DNA from: Jeotgalibacillus sp. S-D1
GTDB taxonomy: Bacteria; Bacillota; Bacilli; Bacillales; Jeotgalibacillaceae
DNA length: 64,000 nucleotides
Assembly: GCF_004358665.1 (NCBI RefSeq)
Contig: NZ_SMZR01000004.1
Span: forward strand, 1 to 64,000
Direction: 5' to 3'
The position numbers were made by a program, and so were the translations under genes. Positions within the stretch are counted from its first letter, which is position 1. The number at the start of each line of letters is the position of its first letter. This document shows positions 41,573 through 50,615 of this stretch, piece after piece. The notes beneath the pieces are model-generated. The model saw nothing but the letters and a program-made list of their open reading frames with translations, did no database searches and was not told the DNA's origin.

Positions 41573-41697
41573 TTTTCCTCACTATTCATTCAAACTGGAT
41601 AATACCTGCAGTAGGCAGAATGGTTTTAAACTCATGTTCTTAAAGAACAGTTCAACTCTATCAATCTAAAATTATCACAATATTTTAAAAATTATGA

Positions 41698-41727
41698 TTG
41701 ACGATTCATATTGATAGCGCTTACAAT
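41698..41727 (+). promoter_or_regulatory. SigA promoter overlapped by a cre site
   Basis: TTGACG (41698-41703) and TACAAT (41722-41727) are 18 bp apart. TTGATAGCGCTTACAA at 41711-41726 fits the CcpA consensus on the minus strand (TTGTAAGCGCTATCA) and covers the -10 box, so glucose repression of the symporter/acyl-CoA ligase operon is expected. Confidence 0.75.
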
Positions 41728-41777
41728 CATATTGTTACTTTACCTAAATTTGATAATAGAGGGGGTTATAGACCAAA

Positions 41778-41798
41778 ATTGAGCGAACGCTCGGTCAG
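41778..41798. promoter_or_regulatory. TetR-type palindrome in the operon leader
   Basis: GAGCG-AA-CGCTC lies within TTGAGCGAACGCTCGGTCA. The opposite strand reads TGACCGAGCGTTCGCTC, the symmetry common in operators of TetR-family regulators of fatty-acid metabolism. It lies about 50 bp downstream of the -10 box. The regulator is not in the window. Confidence 0.5.
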
Positions 41799-41845
41799 CG
41801 GATCAAGGATTAGTGCAACAAGTATATCCATTCTGGGGGGAACGT

Positions 41846-42115
41846 ATGAGAGCTTATAAGAAAGAAGTGCAATTTACGATATGGATGACACTGGCGTTTG
41901 TTTTAGTGGGGAACGCTGGACTGTTTTTTGCGATGTTTCCTACAGATGCCATGATGTTCGGTTTTCCAGTCAAGTATATTGTGCCGATTTTATTGGGATG
42001 GTTCGGGGTGTTTTTCTTAACAATTGTGGCCGGGAAAATTGGAAACCACATTGATGATGAAATTGATCGTGAAAATGAATCGCTCGGGCATTCCGACGAA
42101 ATAAAGGGAGCGTAA
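41846..42115 (+). CDS. Small membrane subunit of a sodium:solute symporter (DUF485-like)
   Basis: About 89 residues with two membrane helices (QFTIWMTLAFVLVGNAGLFFAMF and YIVPILLGWFGVFFLTIVAGKIG) and an acidic tail (DDEIDRENESLGH). Short DUF485/DUF4212-like proteins are regularly encoded before acetate or organic-acid symporters and probably help their assembly. GGGGGGAAC precedes ATG at 41846, while the frame extends to 41813. Its stop is four bases before the symporter start. Confidence 0.75.
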   Translation: MRAYKKEVQFTIWMTLAFVLVGNAGLFFAMFPTDAMMFGFPVKYIVPILLGWFGVFFLTIVAGKIGNHIDDEIDRENESLGHSDEIKGA

Positions 42116-42118
42116 TAG

Positions 42119-43768
42119 ATGAACGGTGAAGGCTGGCAGTTATCGAATCCAATTCTCGGCTTGGCAGTTGTGGGGGCAACGTTTTTATTGTTTTACATAG
42201 TAGGGTATATTTCGAATCGTAAGAGTGCATCCGTCCAGGATCTATATGTTGGCGGAGGCAATGTAGGTGCATTAACGAACGGCCTTGCCATGGCTTCCAC
42301 CTATATGAGTCTGGCAACCTTTTTAGGCATTACGGCTCTTATTTTAAATTTACAGGCTCCTTTTATTCTTTTATGGATTCAGTTGATTCTGGCAATCCCT
42401 TTGATCACGATCATATATGGGACAAGCCTGCGCAGGATGGGTGCCTTTTCTCCGACTCATTTTATACGGAATCGTTATGGAGTAAAAGCTTCTATTATTG
42501 CGGCTCTGTTTATGATTTTAGTATCGATCATGTATGCGCTTGGCCAGATGATCGGCATTGCTATTACATTTGAAACACTGCTTGGCATCCCTTATCTGAC
42601 AGGGCTGATTGTTGGAGGATTAATCATCGTTGGGTATATAACAATCGGCGGGATGGCTGGAGCCACAAATAATGCAGCCATTCAGATGGTCATTATGGCA
42701 CTGATGTTTATAGTGCCGCTCGCTGCCATTATGAAGGCGGTTGGGGGAAGCGGCTGGTATTTTCCTCCGTTGCTTTATTCTGATATGGTACCCGCCATGC
42801 TTGAATCTATGCCAACCTTCTTTGACTATCAATTTTCGCCAAAATGGTATTTTGCTATAATTCCAGCGCTGACAATAGGGGCCTTGGGTCTTCCCCATTT
42901 AGCGATGCGTGTGTATACAGCATCGAATTTGAAAAGCGCACGTTCAGCGATGGTATGGTTTGCTTTTATTTTAGGGCTGGTTTTTTCTGCAACCTATGCA
43001 ATGGGATTCGTAGGCGTTTTCGCAACTGCTACTCAAGGGCTGAATGTTTCAGCTGCAGATGCTGATAAACTGACCATTATTTTAAATCTTGTTTATAACC
43101 CTGAATGGGTAACCGCACTTGTAATAGCCGGTGCAATATCAGCTGGTCTATCCACCTTAAGCGGAAATCTATTGGCGATTGGAGCATTGTTATCTCAGGA
43201 TATCGTTGCCACGCTAAAGCCGAACATTTCACCAAAAATGAGCCTGAGACTAGGATACGCTGCAATCTTCCTTGGCGGGCTGGTGAGTATCCTGCTAGCA
43301 ATTGAACCGCCAGCATTTTTAGTCGTTAGTATTTTATGGGCATTTGGCCTGGCTGGTGTTACAAATGCGCCCCTCATTATAGTCGGTGTATGGTGGAAGG
43401 AAGCCAATAAATTCGGTGCGATGGCAGCAGCGGTCGTTGGTGGACTCATTTATATCATTGTGTCCCCTTTTGTATTTCCAAGCATTGTACTAACAGGTCA
43501 TGCAGTGACCGATGGCATGGGCTTGTCAGGTGCATTGCTTGCTGTGCCTGTGAGTTTCATCCTGCTGATTGTTGTATCCTATATCACAAACCGGATGCCT
43601 TCGCTCCAAAGCAAACTTAGCAGGCAGTCTGATATCGAACTAATTGAACGAATTCATGGCTGGAAAGACATTCAGTCCTACCGTTATAACAGTACAGCAG
43701 GTGCTGCAATTACTGTAGTAATCTCAACAGTCATTGCGATATGGGCGCTCATGCCATGGAATATGTAA
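42119..43768 (+). CDS. Sodium:solute symporter family permease (ActP-like)
   Basis: 549 residues with 13 predicted membrane segments of the SSS family. The sequence has the SSS pattern SVQDLYVGGGNVGALTNGLAMASTYMSLATFLG near the start and the GLPHLAMRVYTA segment, both typical of acetate/monocarboxylate symporters (ActP, MctP-like). Given the acyl-CoA ligase 600 bp downstream, the cargo is probably a short organic acid. TAATAGATG overlaps the end of the small subunit gene, implying coupling. Confidence 0.9.
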   Translation: MNGEGWQLSNPILGLAVVGATFLLFYIVGYISNRKSASVQDLYVGGGNVGALTNGLAMASTYMSLATFLGITALILNLQAPFILLWIQLILAIPLITIIYGTSLRRMGAFSPTHFIRNRYGVKASIIAALFMILVSIMYALGQMIGIAITFETLLGIPYLTGLIVGGLIIVGYITIGGMAGATNNAAIQMVIMALMFIVPLAAIMKAVGGSGWYFPPLLYSDMVPAMLESMPTFFDYQFSPKWYFAIIPALTIGALGLPHLAMRVYTASNLKSARSAMVWFAFILGLVFSATYAMGFVGVFATATQGLNVSAADADKLTIILNLVYNPEWVTALVIAGAISAGLSTLSGNLLAIGALLSQDIVATLKPNISPKMSLRLGYAAIFLGGLVSILLAIEPPAFLVVSILWAFGLAGVTNAPLIIVGVWWKEANKFGAMAAAVVGGLIYIIVSPFVFPSIVLTGHAVTDGMGLSGALLAVPVSFILLIVVSYITNRMPSLQSKLSRQSDIELIERIHGWKDIQSYRYNSTAGAAITVVISTVIAIWALMPWNM

Positions 43769-43788
43769 AGCAAGAAGGAGTGTAGAAA

Positions 43789-44328
43789 ATGGTCGGAAAA
43801 ATGATCATATTTGATGAAGCAGCTTTTCGGGCATTTTTCAATTCACCAACGGTCGGGCTTGTGAGCAGGATCGTGCTGCTTATCGTTGGAATAGGTTATG
43901 GCGCGATTTCGATCGCGTCAAATGCCGCCTACATACTCAGTTTTGATTCATCTCTGCTGAGATTTTTGGTGGTTCCCGCTCTATTTATTGTCTTTGGTCT
44001 CGTCACTGCCCTGATTACGAAAGTGGGTCTCACACTGCTTCTTTGGGCAGCGGCGAGGGGGTTTGGGGGCAGGGGGCTGTTAAAACAGGTGGGCTCAGCT
44101 GCACCAGTCTCCTTGATCCCGGGGCTGCTGAGTGTTCCGTACCTTGCAGGAGCAGGAAACGTCAGTTATCTTATCCTGTCGCTGTTTGGGATTGTATGGA
44201 TGTATATTATCAGTGTGAAAATTGTCAAAACCACGCAGGGTTTTAAGCAGGGAAGAGCCTGTATTGCAGTATTTTTCGCCTTCTTATTTTTAGCAAGCAT
44301 TTATTATTTAGTCGTACCAACAACATGA
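43789..44328 (+). CDS. Membrane protein, Yip1-like
   Basis: 179 residues with about five hydrophobic segments (VLLIVGIGYGAISIASNAAYIL; FLVVPALFIVFGLVTALITKVGLTLLLWAA; VSYLILSLFGIVWMYIISVKIV; AVFFAFLFLASIYYLVVP). The layout resembles Yip1-domain proteins; their role in bacteria is unknown. GGAG precedes ATG at eight bases. It sits inside the operon between the symporter and the acyl-CoA ligase. Confidence 0.7.
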   Translation: MVGKMIIFDEAAFRAFFNSPTVGLVSRIVLLIVGIGYGAISIASNAAYILSFDSSLLRFLVVPALFIVFGLVTALITKVGLTLLLWAAARGFGGRGLLKQVGSAAPVSLIPGLLSVPYLAGAGNVSYLILSLFGIVWMYIISVKIVKTTQGFKQGRACIAVFFAFLFLASIYYLVVPTT

Positions 44329-44362
44329 TCTGCACATGAATGAAACCGGGGGGAACAAACAA

Positions 44363-45955
44363 ATGACTGCTTTAAATTTACTTGCACCAGAGCAATACAA
44401 TCTTACTTCAGAACTTGAGAATTACAAGGATGATCATGAGCGTCTTGCCATTCGCTGGCTGGATCAGGAAGGGCACCGCCTGGATCTATCTTACCTTGAA
44501 CTTTATGAAAAAATGAATCAATACGCACAGGCGCTTTTATCGCTGGGGATTAAGAAGGGGGATCATATGCTGATCATTCTCCCTCGTATTCCGGAAGCCT
44601 ATATTACCTATTTAGCCTGCTTGCGTGCAGGCATTGTCGCTATTCCATGCTCTGAAATGCTTCGGAAAAAAGATCTGCTGTACCGGATGCATCATTCAGG
44701 TGCAAAGGGAATCGTTGCACACTATAAAACAACAGAAGAAACCAACTCAATTGACGAAGATGTTGAAACGCTGAAGAATAAACTCATTATCGGAGGAAAA
44801 GAAGAGGGCTGGATGTCGTTTGAAGAACTGGCTTCGAAAGAATCCGTCACATTTGATGCCGTGTCAACTCACCGTGAGGATGCTGCCTTTTTATCTTATA
44901 CATCAGGCACCACGGGAAATCCGAAGGGGGTTGTTCATGTACATGCCTGGGGCTACGCGCATGTAAGGACGGCTGCAACGGAATGGCTGGGCGTTCAGCG
45001 AGATGACATCGTTTGGGCGACTGCTGCTCCGGGCTGGCAGAAGTGGATTTGGAGTCCTTTTCTGTCAACCATTACACTTGGGGCAACGGCATTAGTTTAT
45101 CACGGTGCTTTCGATCCATTAAAATATTTATCTATTTTAAAAGAACAGCAGGTAAATGTTCTTTGCTGCACCCCGACAGAATATCGCATCATCGCAAAGG
45201 TGGAAGACCTCGACCAGCATGAACTGCCCGCTTTAAGAAGTGCGGTATCAGCCGGTGAACCGCTCAATAGCCAGGTTATCAGGGCATTCCAGCAGGCATT
45301 TGGATTAAATGTACGGGATGGGTATGGGCAGACGGAAAACACGCTGCTTGTCGGAACGCTTCAGGGAATGGAAGTAAAAGCGGGTTCAATGGGAAGGCCA
45401 ACACCTGGAAATCCGGTTGAAATCATTAATGAACACGGTCAGCCGGCAGCAGCTGGAGAAGTCGGTGACATCGCAGTACACAAGAGTTGCCCCGCACTGT
45501 TCAGAGAATATTATTTAGACCCTGAGCGCACAGCAGCTGCATTCCGGGGAGACTGGTATATAACCGGTGATCAGGCAACGCGGGATGAAGATGGCTATTT
45601 TTGGTTTGAAGGGCGCAGTGATGATATTATCATTAGCTCTGGTTATACAATCGGGCCGTTCGAAGTGGAGGATGCCCTTATGAAGCATTCCGCTGTCAGG
45701 GAGTGTGCTGTTGTCGGAGCGCCGGATGAGATCAGGGGAAGTGTGGTTAAAGCCTATATTGTCCTGCGTGAAGCTGTGGCATTCAGTGAGCAGGCAGCAT
45801 TGATAAAAGAACTGCAGGATCATACTAAAAAAATTACAGCACCATATAAATATCCGCGAATTGTAGAATTCCTTGAAGAGCTTCCGAAGACAGCGTCAGG
45901 GAAGATTCGTCGTGTGGAGCTGCGCAAGCTGACATCTACGAAGCCGGTCATGTAA
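44363..45955 (+). CDS. mbcS: Acyl-CoA synthetase, MbcS-like (AMP-forming)
   Basis: A 530-residue adenylate-forming enzyme that activates short or branched-chain fatty acids to CoA thioesters. ATP motif YTSGTTGNPKGV, the WATAAPGWQKWIWSPF segment, GYGQTENT, YITGDQATRDEDGYFWFEGRSDD and the C-terminal catalytic Lys in TASGKIRR are all present. Length and sequence match the MbcS/YtcI type of Bacillus. The longer frame from 44336 has no ribosome binding site; GGGGGG is nine bases before ATG 44363. The symporter-MbcS pairing suggests uptake and activation of an organic acid, induced and catabolite repressed. Confidence 0.88.
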   Translation: MTALNLLAPEQYNLTSELENYKDDHERLAIRWLDQEGHRLDLSYLELYEKMNQYAQALLSLGIKKGDHMLIILPRIPEAYITYLACLRAGIVAIPCSEMLRKKDLLYRMHHSGAKGIVAHYKTTEETNSIDEDVETLKNKLIIGGKEEGWMSFEELASKESVTFDAVSTHREDAAFLSYTSGTTGNPKGVVHVHAWGYAHVRTAATEWLGVQRDDIVWATAAPGWQKWIWSPFLSTITLGATALVYHGAFDPLKYLSILKEQQVNVLCCTPTEYRIIAKVEDLDQHELPALRSAVSAGEPLNSQVIRAFQQAFGLNVRDGYGQTENTLLVGTLQGMEVKAGSMGRPTPGNPVEIINEHGQPAAAGEVGDIAVHKSCPALFREYYLDPERTAAAFRGDWYITGDQATRDEDGYFWFEGRSDDIIISSGYTIGPFEVEDALMKHSAVRECAVVGAPDEIRGSVVKAYIVLREAVAFSEQAALIKELQDHTKKITAPYKYPRIVEFLEELPKTASGKIRRVELRKLTSTKPVM

Positions 45956-45985
45956 ACTTTCATTATTATGTACTGGACGATCGGG

Positions 45986-46030
45986 CCCTTCTATCTCAAA
46001 ATAAAGATAGGAGGGATTCTTATTTTTGAC
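45986..46030 (+). terminator. Terminator of the symporter/acyl-CoA ligase operon
   Basis: CCTTCTATCT and AGATAGGAGG pair around CAAAATAA, followed by GATTCTTATTTTT. Confidence 0.7.
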
Positions 46031-46050
46031 TACTTTCAGGAGGGGATAGA

Positions 46051-46593
46051 ATGCTGACAGGAAACACAGTTCATATAAGAGAGTTATATGGCAACGACGC
46101 TAAACATTTGCTGAAGCTTGAAAGAGATAACCGTCTGTTTTTTGAGACCTTCTCCATGCTCCGGGATGACGACTTCTATACGCTGAAGAGTCAGCAGGAG
46201 AGGATTAGGAAATACGCTGAACACCGTGAGAAGGATACAAGCTACAATTTCGGCATCTTTTCAAATGACGAGAACGAACTCATAGGATCGATCAGTCTTT
46301 TTCAAGTCATGCGTGGTTCTTTGCAGAATGCGGTTGTTGGCTATTTTCTGGATGAAAACCATAACGGAAAAGGCTATACCACTGAAGCAGTAAAGCTGAT
46401 CTCTCACTATGCGTTTTCAGAATTAAAGCTGCATCGTTTGGAGGCTGGTGCAATGCCTCATAATATCGGTTCCATTCGGGTGCTTGAAAAAGCCGGTTTT
46501 CATAAAGAGGGAATCGCCAAGAAAAATGTAAAAATTAATGGTAAATGGGAAGATCATCAGGTGCTGGCTCTGATTAATCCGGAAGACGATTAA
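46051..46593 (+). CDS. GNAT acetyltransferase, RimJ/RimL type
   Basis: 180 residues, all in the GNAT fold. The acetyl-CoA loop is V-G-Y-F (VVGYFLDENHNGKGYTTEAVKLISHYAF), followed by LHRLEAGAMPHNIGSIRVLEKAGFHKEG, the RimJ/RimL-like ribosomal-protein or peptide N-acetyltransferase pattern. The acceptor is unknown. GGAGGGG precedes ATG. It forms a pair with the following GNAT gene. Confidence 0.9.
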   Translation: MLTGNTVHIRELYGNDAKHLLKLERDNRLFFETFSMLRDDDFYTLKSQQERIRKYAEHREKDTSYNFGIFSNDENELIGSISLFQVMRGSLQNAVVGYFLDENHNGKGYTTEAVKLISHYAFSELKLHRLEAGAMPHNIGSIRVLEKAGFHKEGIAKKNVKINGKWEDHQVLALINPEDD

Positions 46594-46631
46594 GTTAACT
46601 TCAGCATGCTAAATCCGGGGAGGCAAAACGA

Positions 46632-47144
46632 ATGTACTTTTCCACAAGCCGCTTAAGGGTCAGAAAAGCAGAATGGAGTGACTATCCAGCATTTCATGAA
46701 ATGCAAAGCAGCGAACGTGTTATGGGATTCATCATAGGGCGGGCAAAAACAGAAAGTGAAAACCGAAATGAAATGGAAAAAATACTAGCTTCATATAATC
46801 ATCAAAAACAGGATTTTTTAGTCATGGTTATTTCGAGGAAGGATGATAAGCAGGATTTACTGATCGGTACCTGTGCAATAATCAAAAATGAGGAAGGAGA
46901 ATATGAAATTGGCTACCGGCTTTCAGAAGCCTTTTGGGGGAAAGGATTTGGATCTGAGGTGCTGGAAGGGCTGATTGATTATTGTTTCCAGCGAACAGAC
47001 ATTTCTTCTGTTGTAGCGACTGTCCACAAAGATAATTTAGTGTCCTGTAAAATTCTCGATCGTTCGCCTATGGAACTGATAAAGGAAACAATCGACAAGG
47101 AGACAAAAGAGAAGGTCAGGATTTATAAACTGGAAAAAATGTAA
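46632..47144 (+). CDS. GNAT acetyltransferase
   Basis: 170 residues. GNAT signature: LIGTCAIIKNEEGEYEIGYRLSEAFWGKGFGSEVLEGLIDYCF, then VVATVHKDNLVSCKILDRSPM. It is only 38 bp after the first GNAT, and the two probably share a transcript, but similarity between them is low. GGGGAGG precedes ATG. Substrate unknown. Confidence 0.88.
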   Translation: MYFSTSRLRVRKAEWSDYPAFHEMQSSERVMGFIIGRAKTESENRNEMEKILASYNHQKQDFLVMVISRKDDKQDLLIGTCAIIKNEEGEYEIGYRLSEAFWGKGFGSEVLEGLIDYCFQRTDISSVVATVHKDNLVSCKILDRSPMELIKETIDKETKEKVRIYKLEKM

Positions 47145-47246
47145 TGAGTGATAAAACAGAGGGATGGCGGCTATGATTCCAAGTTAGCTGCCTTTTATTA
47201 TGGTAAAATAATCTTGCAATTCAGATTTTTAGCCCATATACTTTAA

Positions 47247-47262
47247 ATGTAAACGATTACAT
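47247..47262. promoter_or_regulatory. LacI-type operator 1 of the ABC sugar regulon
   Basis: ATGTAAACGATTACAT is a 16-bp near-palindrome of LacI-family type. It is 60-75 bp upstream of the regulator gene, consistent with autoregulation. Related copies lie at 48355 (identical) and 48465. Confidence 0.8.
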
Positions 47263-47321
47263 ACTTGCTTGAAGCACTCACTAAGGTTATCCGGGAGGGG
47301 TTCATGTTAGGAGCGAAAACG

Positions 47322-48335
47322 ATGGTGAAAATGATTGATGTTGCGAAATTGGCCAATGTATCGACAGCTACAGTATCAAGAGTATTGCGAAACCCGGATA
47401 GTGTCAAAAAGAAAACAAGAGATAAGGTGCTTGAGAGCATTGAACAGTTAAATTATCAGCCAAATGTATTGGCAAGGCATTTCAGAAGAAGTAAAACCAA
47501 TACAATTCTGGTCATTGTTCCGAACATAGCTAATACGATTTTTTCACAAATGGTTCAGGGAATCGAAGCAACAGCTTCTCAAAATAATTACCGTGTGCTA
47601 CTTGGTAACTCGAACCGTAATGTGGAAAAGGAATATGATTTTTTGAATATTCTTCGTCAGCGACAGGTGGATGGAATGATTTTATTATCCGGAAAAATTG
47701 ATCGAGATACGCTGCAGGAGCTGCTGGAACAGTATCCAATCGTGCTTGCGTCCGAATATTTAAAGGACGTGGAGATGTCAACTGTATGCATTAATAATAT
47801 CAAGTGCGGAAAAGAAGCCACAAAGCATTTATTGGCACAGGGGCATCGCAGAGTTGCCCATATTTCAGGCCCCATGAACAGCATGCTGAGCGTTGACCGG
47901 CAGGGCGGCTATTTGGAAGCGATGAATGAGTATGGATTAAAACGGGATAACCGGCTGATTCTTGAAGGGGATTTTTCATTTGAGTCCGGCTATGAAAGAA
48001 TGAAGGGATTTCTGCGTTTAAAAGATCGCCCAACCGCTTTGTTTGCTGCGAGCGATGAGATGGCGATGGGGGCCATTAAAGCCGCAAAAGCAGAAGGAAT
48101 AGCCGTTCCCGAAGAACTTGCTGTCGTTGGATTTGATGATATACGATTTTCCTCCATTTTTGAACCGGGCATTACAACAGTAGCGCAGCCTGCAGTTGAA
48201 ATGGGCAATACTTCTATGGAGCTTTTGCTCAAGCATATTAAGGATCCAGCCTTCAAGCCGGAATTAATAATGCTGGAAAGTGAAATGATCATACGGGAAT
48301 CATGCGGTTTAAAAGTAAAAGAAGAAACGAGGTAA
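47322..48335 (+). CDS. LacI family transcriptional regulator
   Basis: 337 residues. HTH and hinge (MIDVAKLANVSTATVSRVLRNPDSV, LARHFRRSKTN) are followed by a sugar-binding domain (ILVIVPNIANTIFSQMVQGIE to MIIRESCGL). It heads an ABC sugar uptake operon and is flanked by three ATGTAANCGATTACAT palindromes, its likely targets. The frame extends to 47265, but ATG 47322 after GGAG at eight bases starts the usual N terminus. Confidence 0.9.
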   Translation: MVKMIDVAKLANVSTATVSRVLRNPDSVKKKTRDKVLESIEQLNYQPNVLARHFRRSKTNTILVIVPNIANTIFSQMVQGIEATASQNNYRVLLGNSNRNVEKEYDFLNILRQRQVDGMILLSGKIDRDTLQELLEQYPIVLASEYLKDVEMSTVCINNIKCGKEATKHLLAQGHRRVAHISGPMNSMLSVDRQGGYLEAMNEYGLKRDNRLILEGDFSFESGYERMKGFLRLKDRPTALFAASDEMAMGAIKAAKAEGIAVPEELAVVGFDDIRFSSIFEPGITTVAQPAVEMGNTSMELLLKHIKDPAFKPELIMLESEMIIRESCGLKVKEETR

Positions 48336-48354
48336 GGAATTTAGCTTGAGTAAA

Positions 48355-48370
48355 ATGTAAACGATTACAT
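48355..48370. promoter_or_regulatory. LacI-type operator 2
   Basis: ATGTAAACGATTACAT, identical to operator 1, lies 20 bp after the regulator stop codon and 110 bp (centre to centre) before operator 3. The pair could loop the promoter between them. Confidence 0.8.
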
Positions 48371-48455
48371 TTTACTCCACTTCTCCTTCCTTCCAATATA
48401 AACATGTATTAACGGATTTTATTGACCTGGTTAATTGCTTAACTCATGAAACGAC

Positions 48456-48480
48456 TATAACTAAATGTAATCGATTACAT
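48456..48480. promoter_or_regulatory. -10-like box and LacI-type operator 3
   Basis: ATGTAATCGATTACAT (48465-48480) is a perfect 16-bp palindrome, four bases after a TATAAC sequence (48456-48461). It lies immediately upstream of the sugar isomerase ribosome binding site, where bound repressor would block transcription of the uptake genes. Confidence 0.75.
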
Positions 48481-48498
48481 TTTTAGAGGAGGATATTT

Positions 48499-49251
48499 AT
48501 GAATCGAAAAGGGATTGCTTTACAAATGTATACCTTGAGAGAAGAAAGCAAAAAAGATTTTGCAGGAACATTAAAGAAAGTGGCTGACTTAGGCTTTGAT
48601 GGTGTAGAGCTTGCAGGCTATGGCGGGCTTACTGCTAATGAATTGAAGAACCTGCTGAAGGAGCTGGGACTTCAGGCAGCATCCAGCCATGTACCGCTGT
48701 CATCTATAGAGAATGAGCTGGAAGAAGTGATCCGCTATCAAAAGGAGCTTGGAAGTGCTCATATTGTATGCCCTGTGCTGCCTCGTGACAGACATACACA
48801 AAAGGACTATGAAAACCTGATTGCGACTTTAAATGAAGCAGGGAAAAGATGTTACGAAGAAGGCATTACGCTGTCCTACCACAACCACGATTTTGAGCTT
48901 GTGCCATTTGATAACGGAGTACAGCCGCTTGAAAAAATATTGGCAGAAACCAATCCTGAATGGGTTAAGGCTGAATTTGATGTGTATTGGCTGAAGAAGG
49001 CGGGTGAGGATCCTGTAGCCTGGCTTGAGCGCTATCAAGACCGAACGCCTCTGGTACATCTAAAAGACATGACGACTGACGGGGAGCAGTTTTTCGCTGA
49101 ACTTGGAGCTGGCGGTGTCGATATTGATTCCATCGTCAGTCATCTGTTATCCGCGCCAGTGGAATGGTGGATCATCGAACAGGATCAAAGCAGAACAGAC
49201 CCATTGGAAAGCATCGAAAAGAGTATTCAATATTTGAAAAAAAGAGCGTAA
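48499..49251 (+). CDS. Sugar phosphate isomerase/epimerase (AP endonuclease 2 / xylose isomerase-like)
   Basis: A 250-residue TIM-barrel protein. Conserved stretches are GIALQMYTLREESKKDFAGTLKKVADLGFDGVELAGYGG, LSYHNHDFELVPF (metal His), VKAEFDVYWLKKAGEDP and LVHLKDMT. It likely isomerises or dehydrates the sugar or its oxidised derivative brought in by the ABC system. AGAGGAGG precedes ATG. First gene after the LacI regulator; no substrate can be fixed. Confidence 0.88.
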   Translation: MNRKGIALQMYTLREESKKDFAGTLKKVADLGFDGVELAGYGGLTANELKNLLKELGLQAASSHVPLSSIENELEEVIRYQKELGSAHIVCPVLPRDRHTQKDYENLIATLNEAGKRCYEEGITLSYHNHDFELVPFDNGVQPLEKILAETNPEWVKAEFDVYWLKKAGEDPVAWLERYQDRTPLVHLKDMTTDGEQFFAELGAGGVDIDSIVSHLLSAPVEWWIIEQDQSRTDPLESIEKSIQYLKKRA

Positions 49252-49283
49252 AACTGGCAATTAAAACGATAAGGGGGATGGCT

Positions 49284-50579
49284 ATGAAACGTAAATTTTT
49301 ACTTTTAACAACTTTTTGTATGATGGTTCTTGCTGCATGTGCACCCGGGGGAGGATCTGACAGTGAAGAGTCCAATGCGGTCAGTGGAGACGGGGGTTCC
49401 GGAAAACAGGTGCTTGATTTCTGGTATATTGACCCGGGCGAAAAGGAAAAAGTCTATCAGGAAGCTGTGGAACGGTTTGAGGAGAAGCATCCTGATGTTG
49501 AAGTGAAAATGCTCCGTGTTGCCAATGATGCTTATAAGCAGAAGCTTGCTGTATCAATGTCCGGCGGGAATGCACCAGATATTTTTAACAGCTGGGGCGG
49601 CGGCTGGCTGAAGCAGTTTGTTGACCAGGGACAGGTGCTGGATGTAACAGAAAGCATTGAAAAAGAAAGATTTAACGAGCTGGCTTTGGATAATACAACG
49701 TTCCACGACAAAATTTATGGATTGCCGCTGGGCTTATCATTGGATTTAGTATTTTACAATAAAGAGATTTTTGAAGAATATGGACTGACTCCGCCTGAAA
49801 CATATACAGAATGGGTGGAGATTATCGAAACGCTAAAAGAAAATAATATTATTCCGATTGCATTAGCCAATCAGACCAAGTGGCCTGGGGCGTATTATCT
49901 TATGAATTTCGCTGCCCGTATTGGCGGACCTGATTTGTTTAATGAAGCTTTCTTGAGAGAAGGAAGAGGCTTCGATGATCCCGCCTATGTAGAGGCTGGT
50001 GAATATATTCAGGAAATGGTTGAAATGGATGCCTTCAATCCAGGGTTCAATGGAGTTCCTTATGATGAAGGCCAAGGCCGTCAGCTATTGTATTCCGGTC
50101 AGGCTGCCATGATGGATATCACTATGTCTTTAGTTAATAACGTTCGTACAGAAGCACCTGAGTTTGAAGAGAAGATGGATTTCTTTGTATTCCCAACTGT
50201 AGAAGGAGGACAGGGAAGCAATAAGGCAGTGGGTGCCTCAACGGGTCCTGTCTGGTCTGTTGCCGCTGATACCGAAAATCCGGATCTGGCTACTGAGCTC
50301 ATTCAGGAGTTAACAAGCCAGGAAACAGCTGAAGCCTACACGAACCGTACCGGCTCTTTAACTGCAGTGAGCGGCGTAGAGCCTGAAGATGAATTCGTGA
50401 ATCGTATGTATCAGGTTGCTGAAGAAGCCACACACCTGCAAATGCCTTATGATCAAACGCTGCCTCCTGAACTGGCTGAGCTGCATAAGGATACCACTCA
50501 AGCGCTTTTTGGTTTATCCATCACGCCTGAAGAAGCGGCAGAGCAAATGGAAGCCAAGGCGAAAGAAGTTCTGGAGTAA
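49284..50579 (+). CDS. Carbohydrate ABC transporter substrate-binding lipoprotein
   Basis: 431 residues. A lipoprotein signal peptide ends with lipobox VLAAC (C19), followed by a Gly/Ser linker and a type 1 sugar-binding protein (family 1 solute-binding) fold: LDFWYIDPGEKEKVYQEAVERFEEKHPDVEV, PDIFNSWGGGWLKQFVDQGQVLDV, TQALFGLSITPEEAAEQM. The open frame extends far upstream to 49164, but AAGGGGG is six bases before the ATG at 49284 and a lipoprotein start fits. It is followed by two hairpins before the permease genes. Confidence 0.92.
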   Translation: MKRKFLLLTTFCMMVLAACAPGGGSDSEESNAVSGDGGSGKQVLDFWYIDPGEKEKVYQEAVERFEEKHPDVEVKMLRVANDAYKQKLAVSMSGGNAPDIFNSWGGGWLKQFVDQGQVLDVTESIEKERFNELALDNTTFHDKIYGLPLGLSLDLVFYNKEIFEEYGLTPPETYTEWVEIIETLKENNIIPIALANQTKWPGAYYLMNFAARIGGPDLFNEAFLREGRGFDDPAYVEAGEYIQEMVEMDAFNPGFNGVPYDEGQGRQLLYSGQAAMMDITMSLVNNVRTEAPEFEEKMDFFVFPTVEGGQGSNKAVGASTGPVWSVAADTENPDLATELIQELTSQETAEAYTNRTGSLTAVSGVEPEDEFVNRMYQVAEEATHLQMPYDQTLPPELAELHKDTTQALFGLSITPEEAAEQMEAKAKEVLE

Positions 50580-50589
50580 CGGGAGAGGA

Positions 50590-50607
50590 GGGGGGAATCC
50601 CCCTTTT
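50590..50607 (+). terminator. Short hairpin after the binding-protein gene
   Basis: GGGGG and CCCCC pair around GAAT, followed by TTTT. Together with the next hairpin it may lower expression of the permeases relative to the binding protein. Confidence 0.5.
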
Positions 50608-50615
50608 CGATATTT

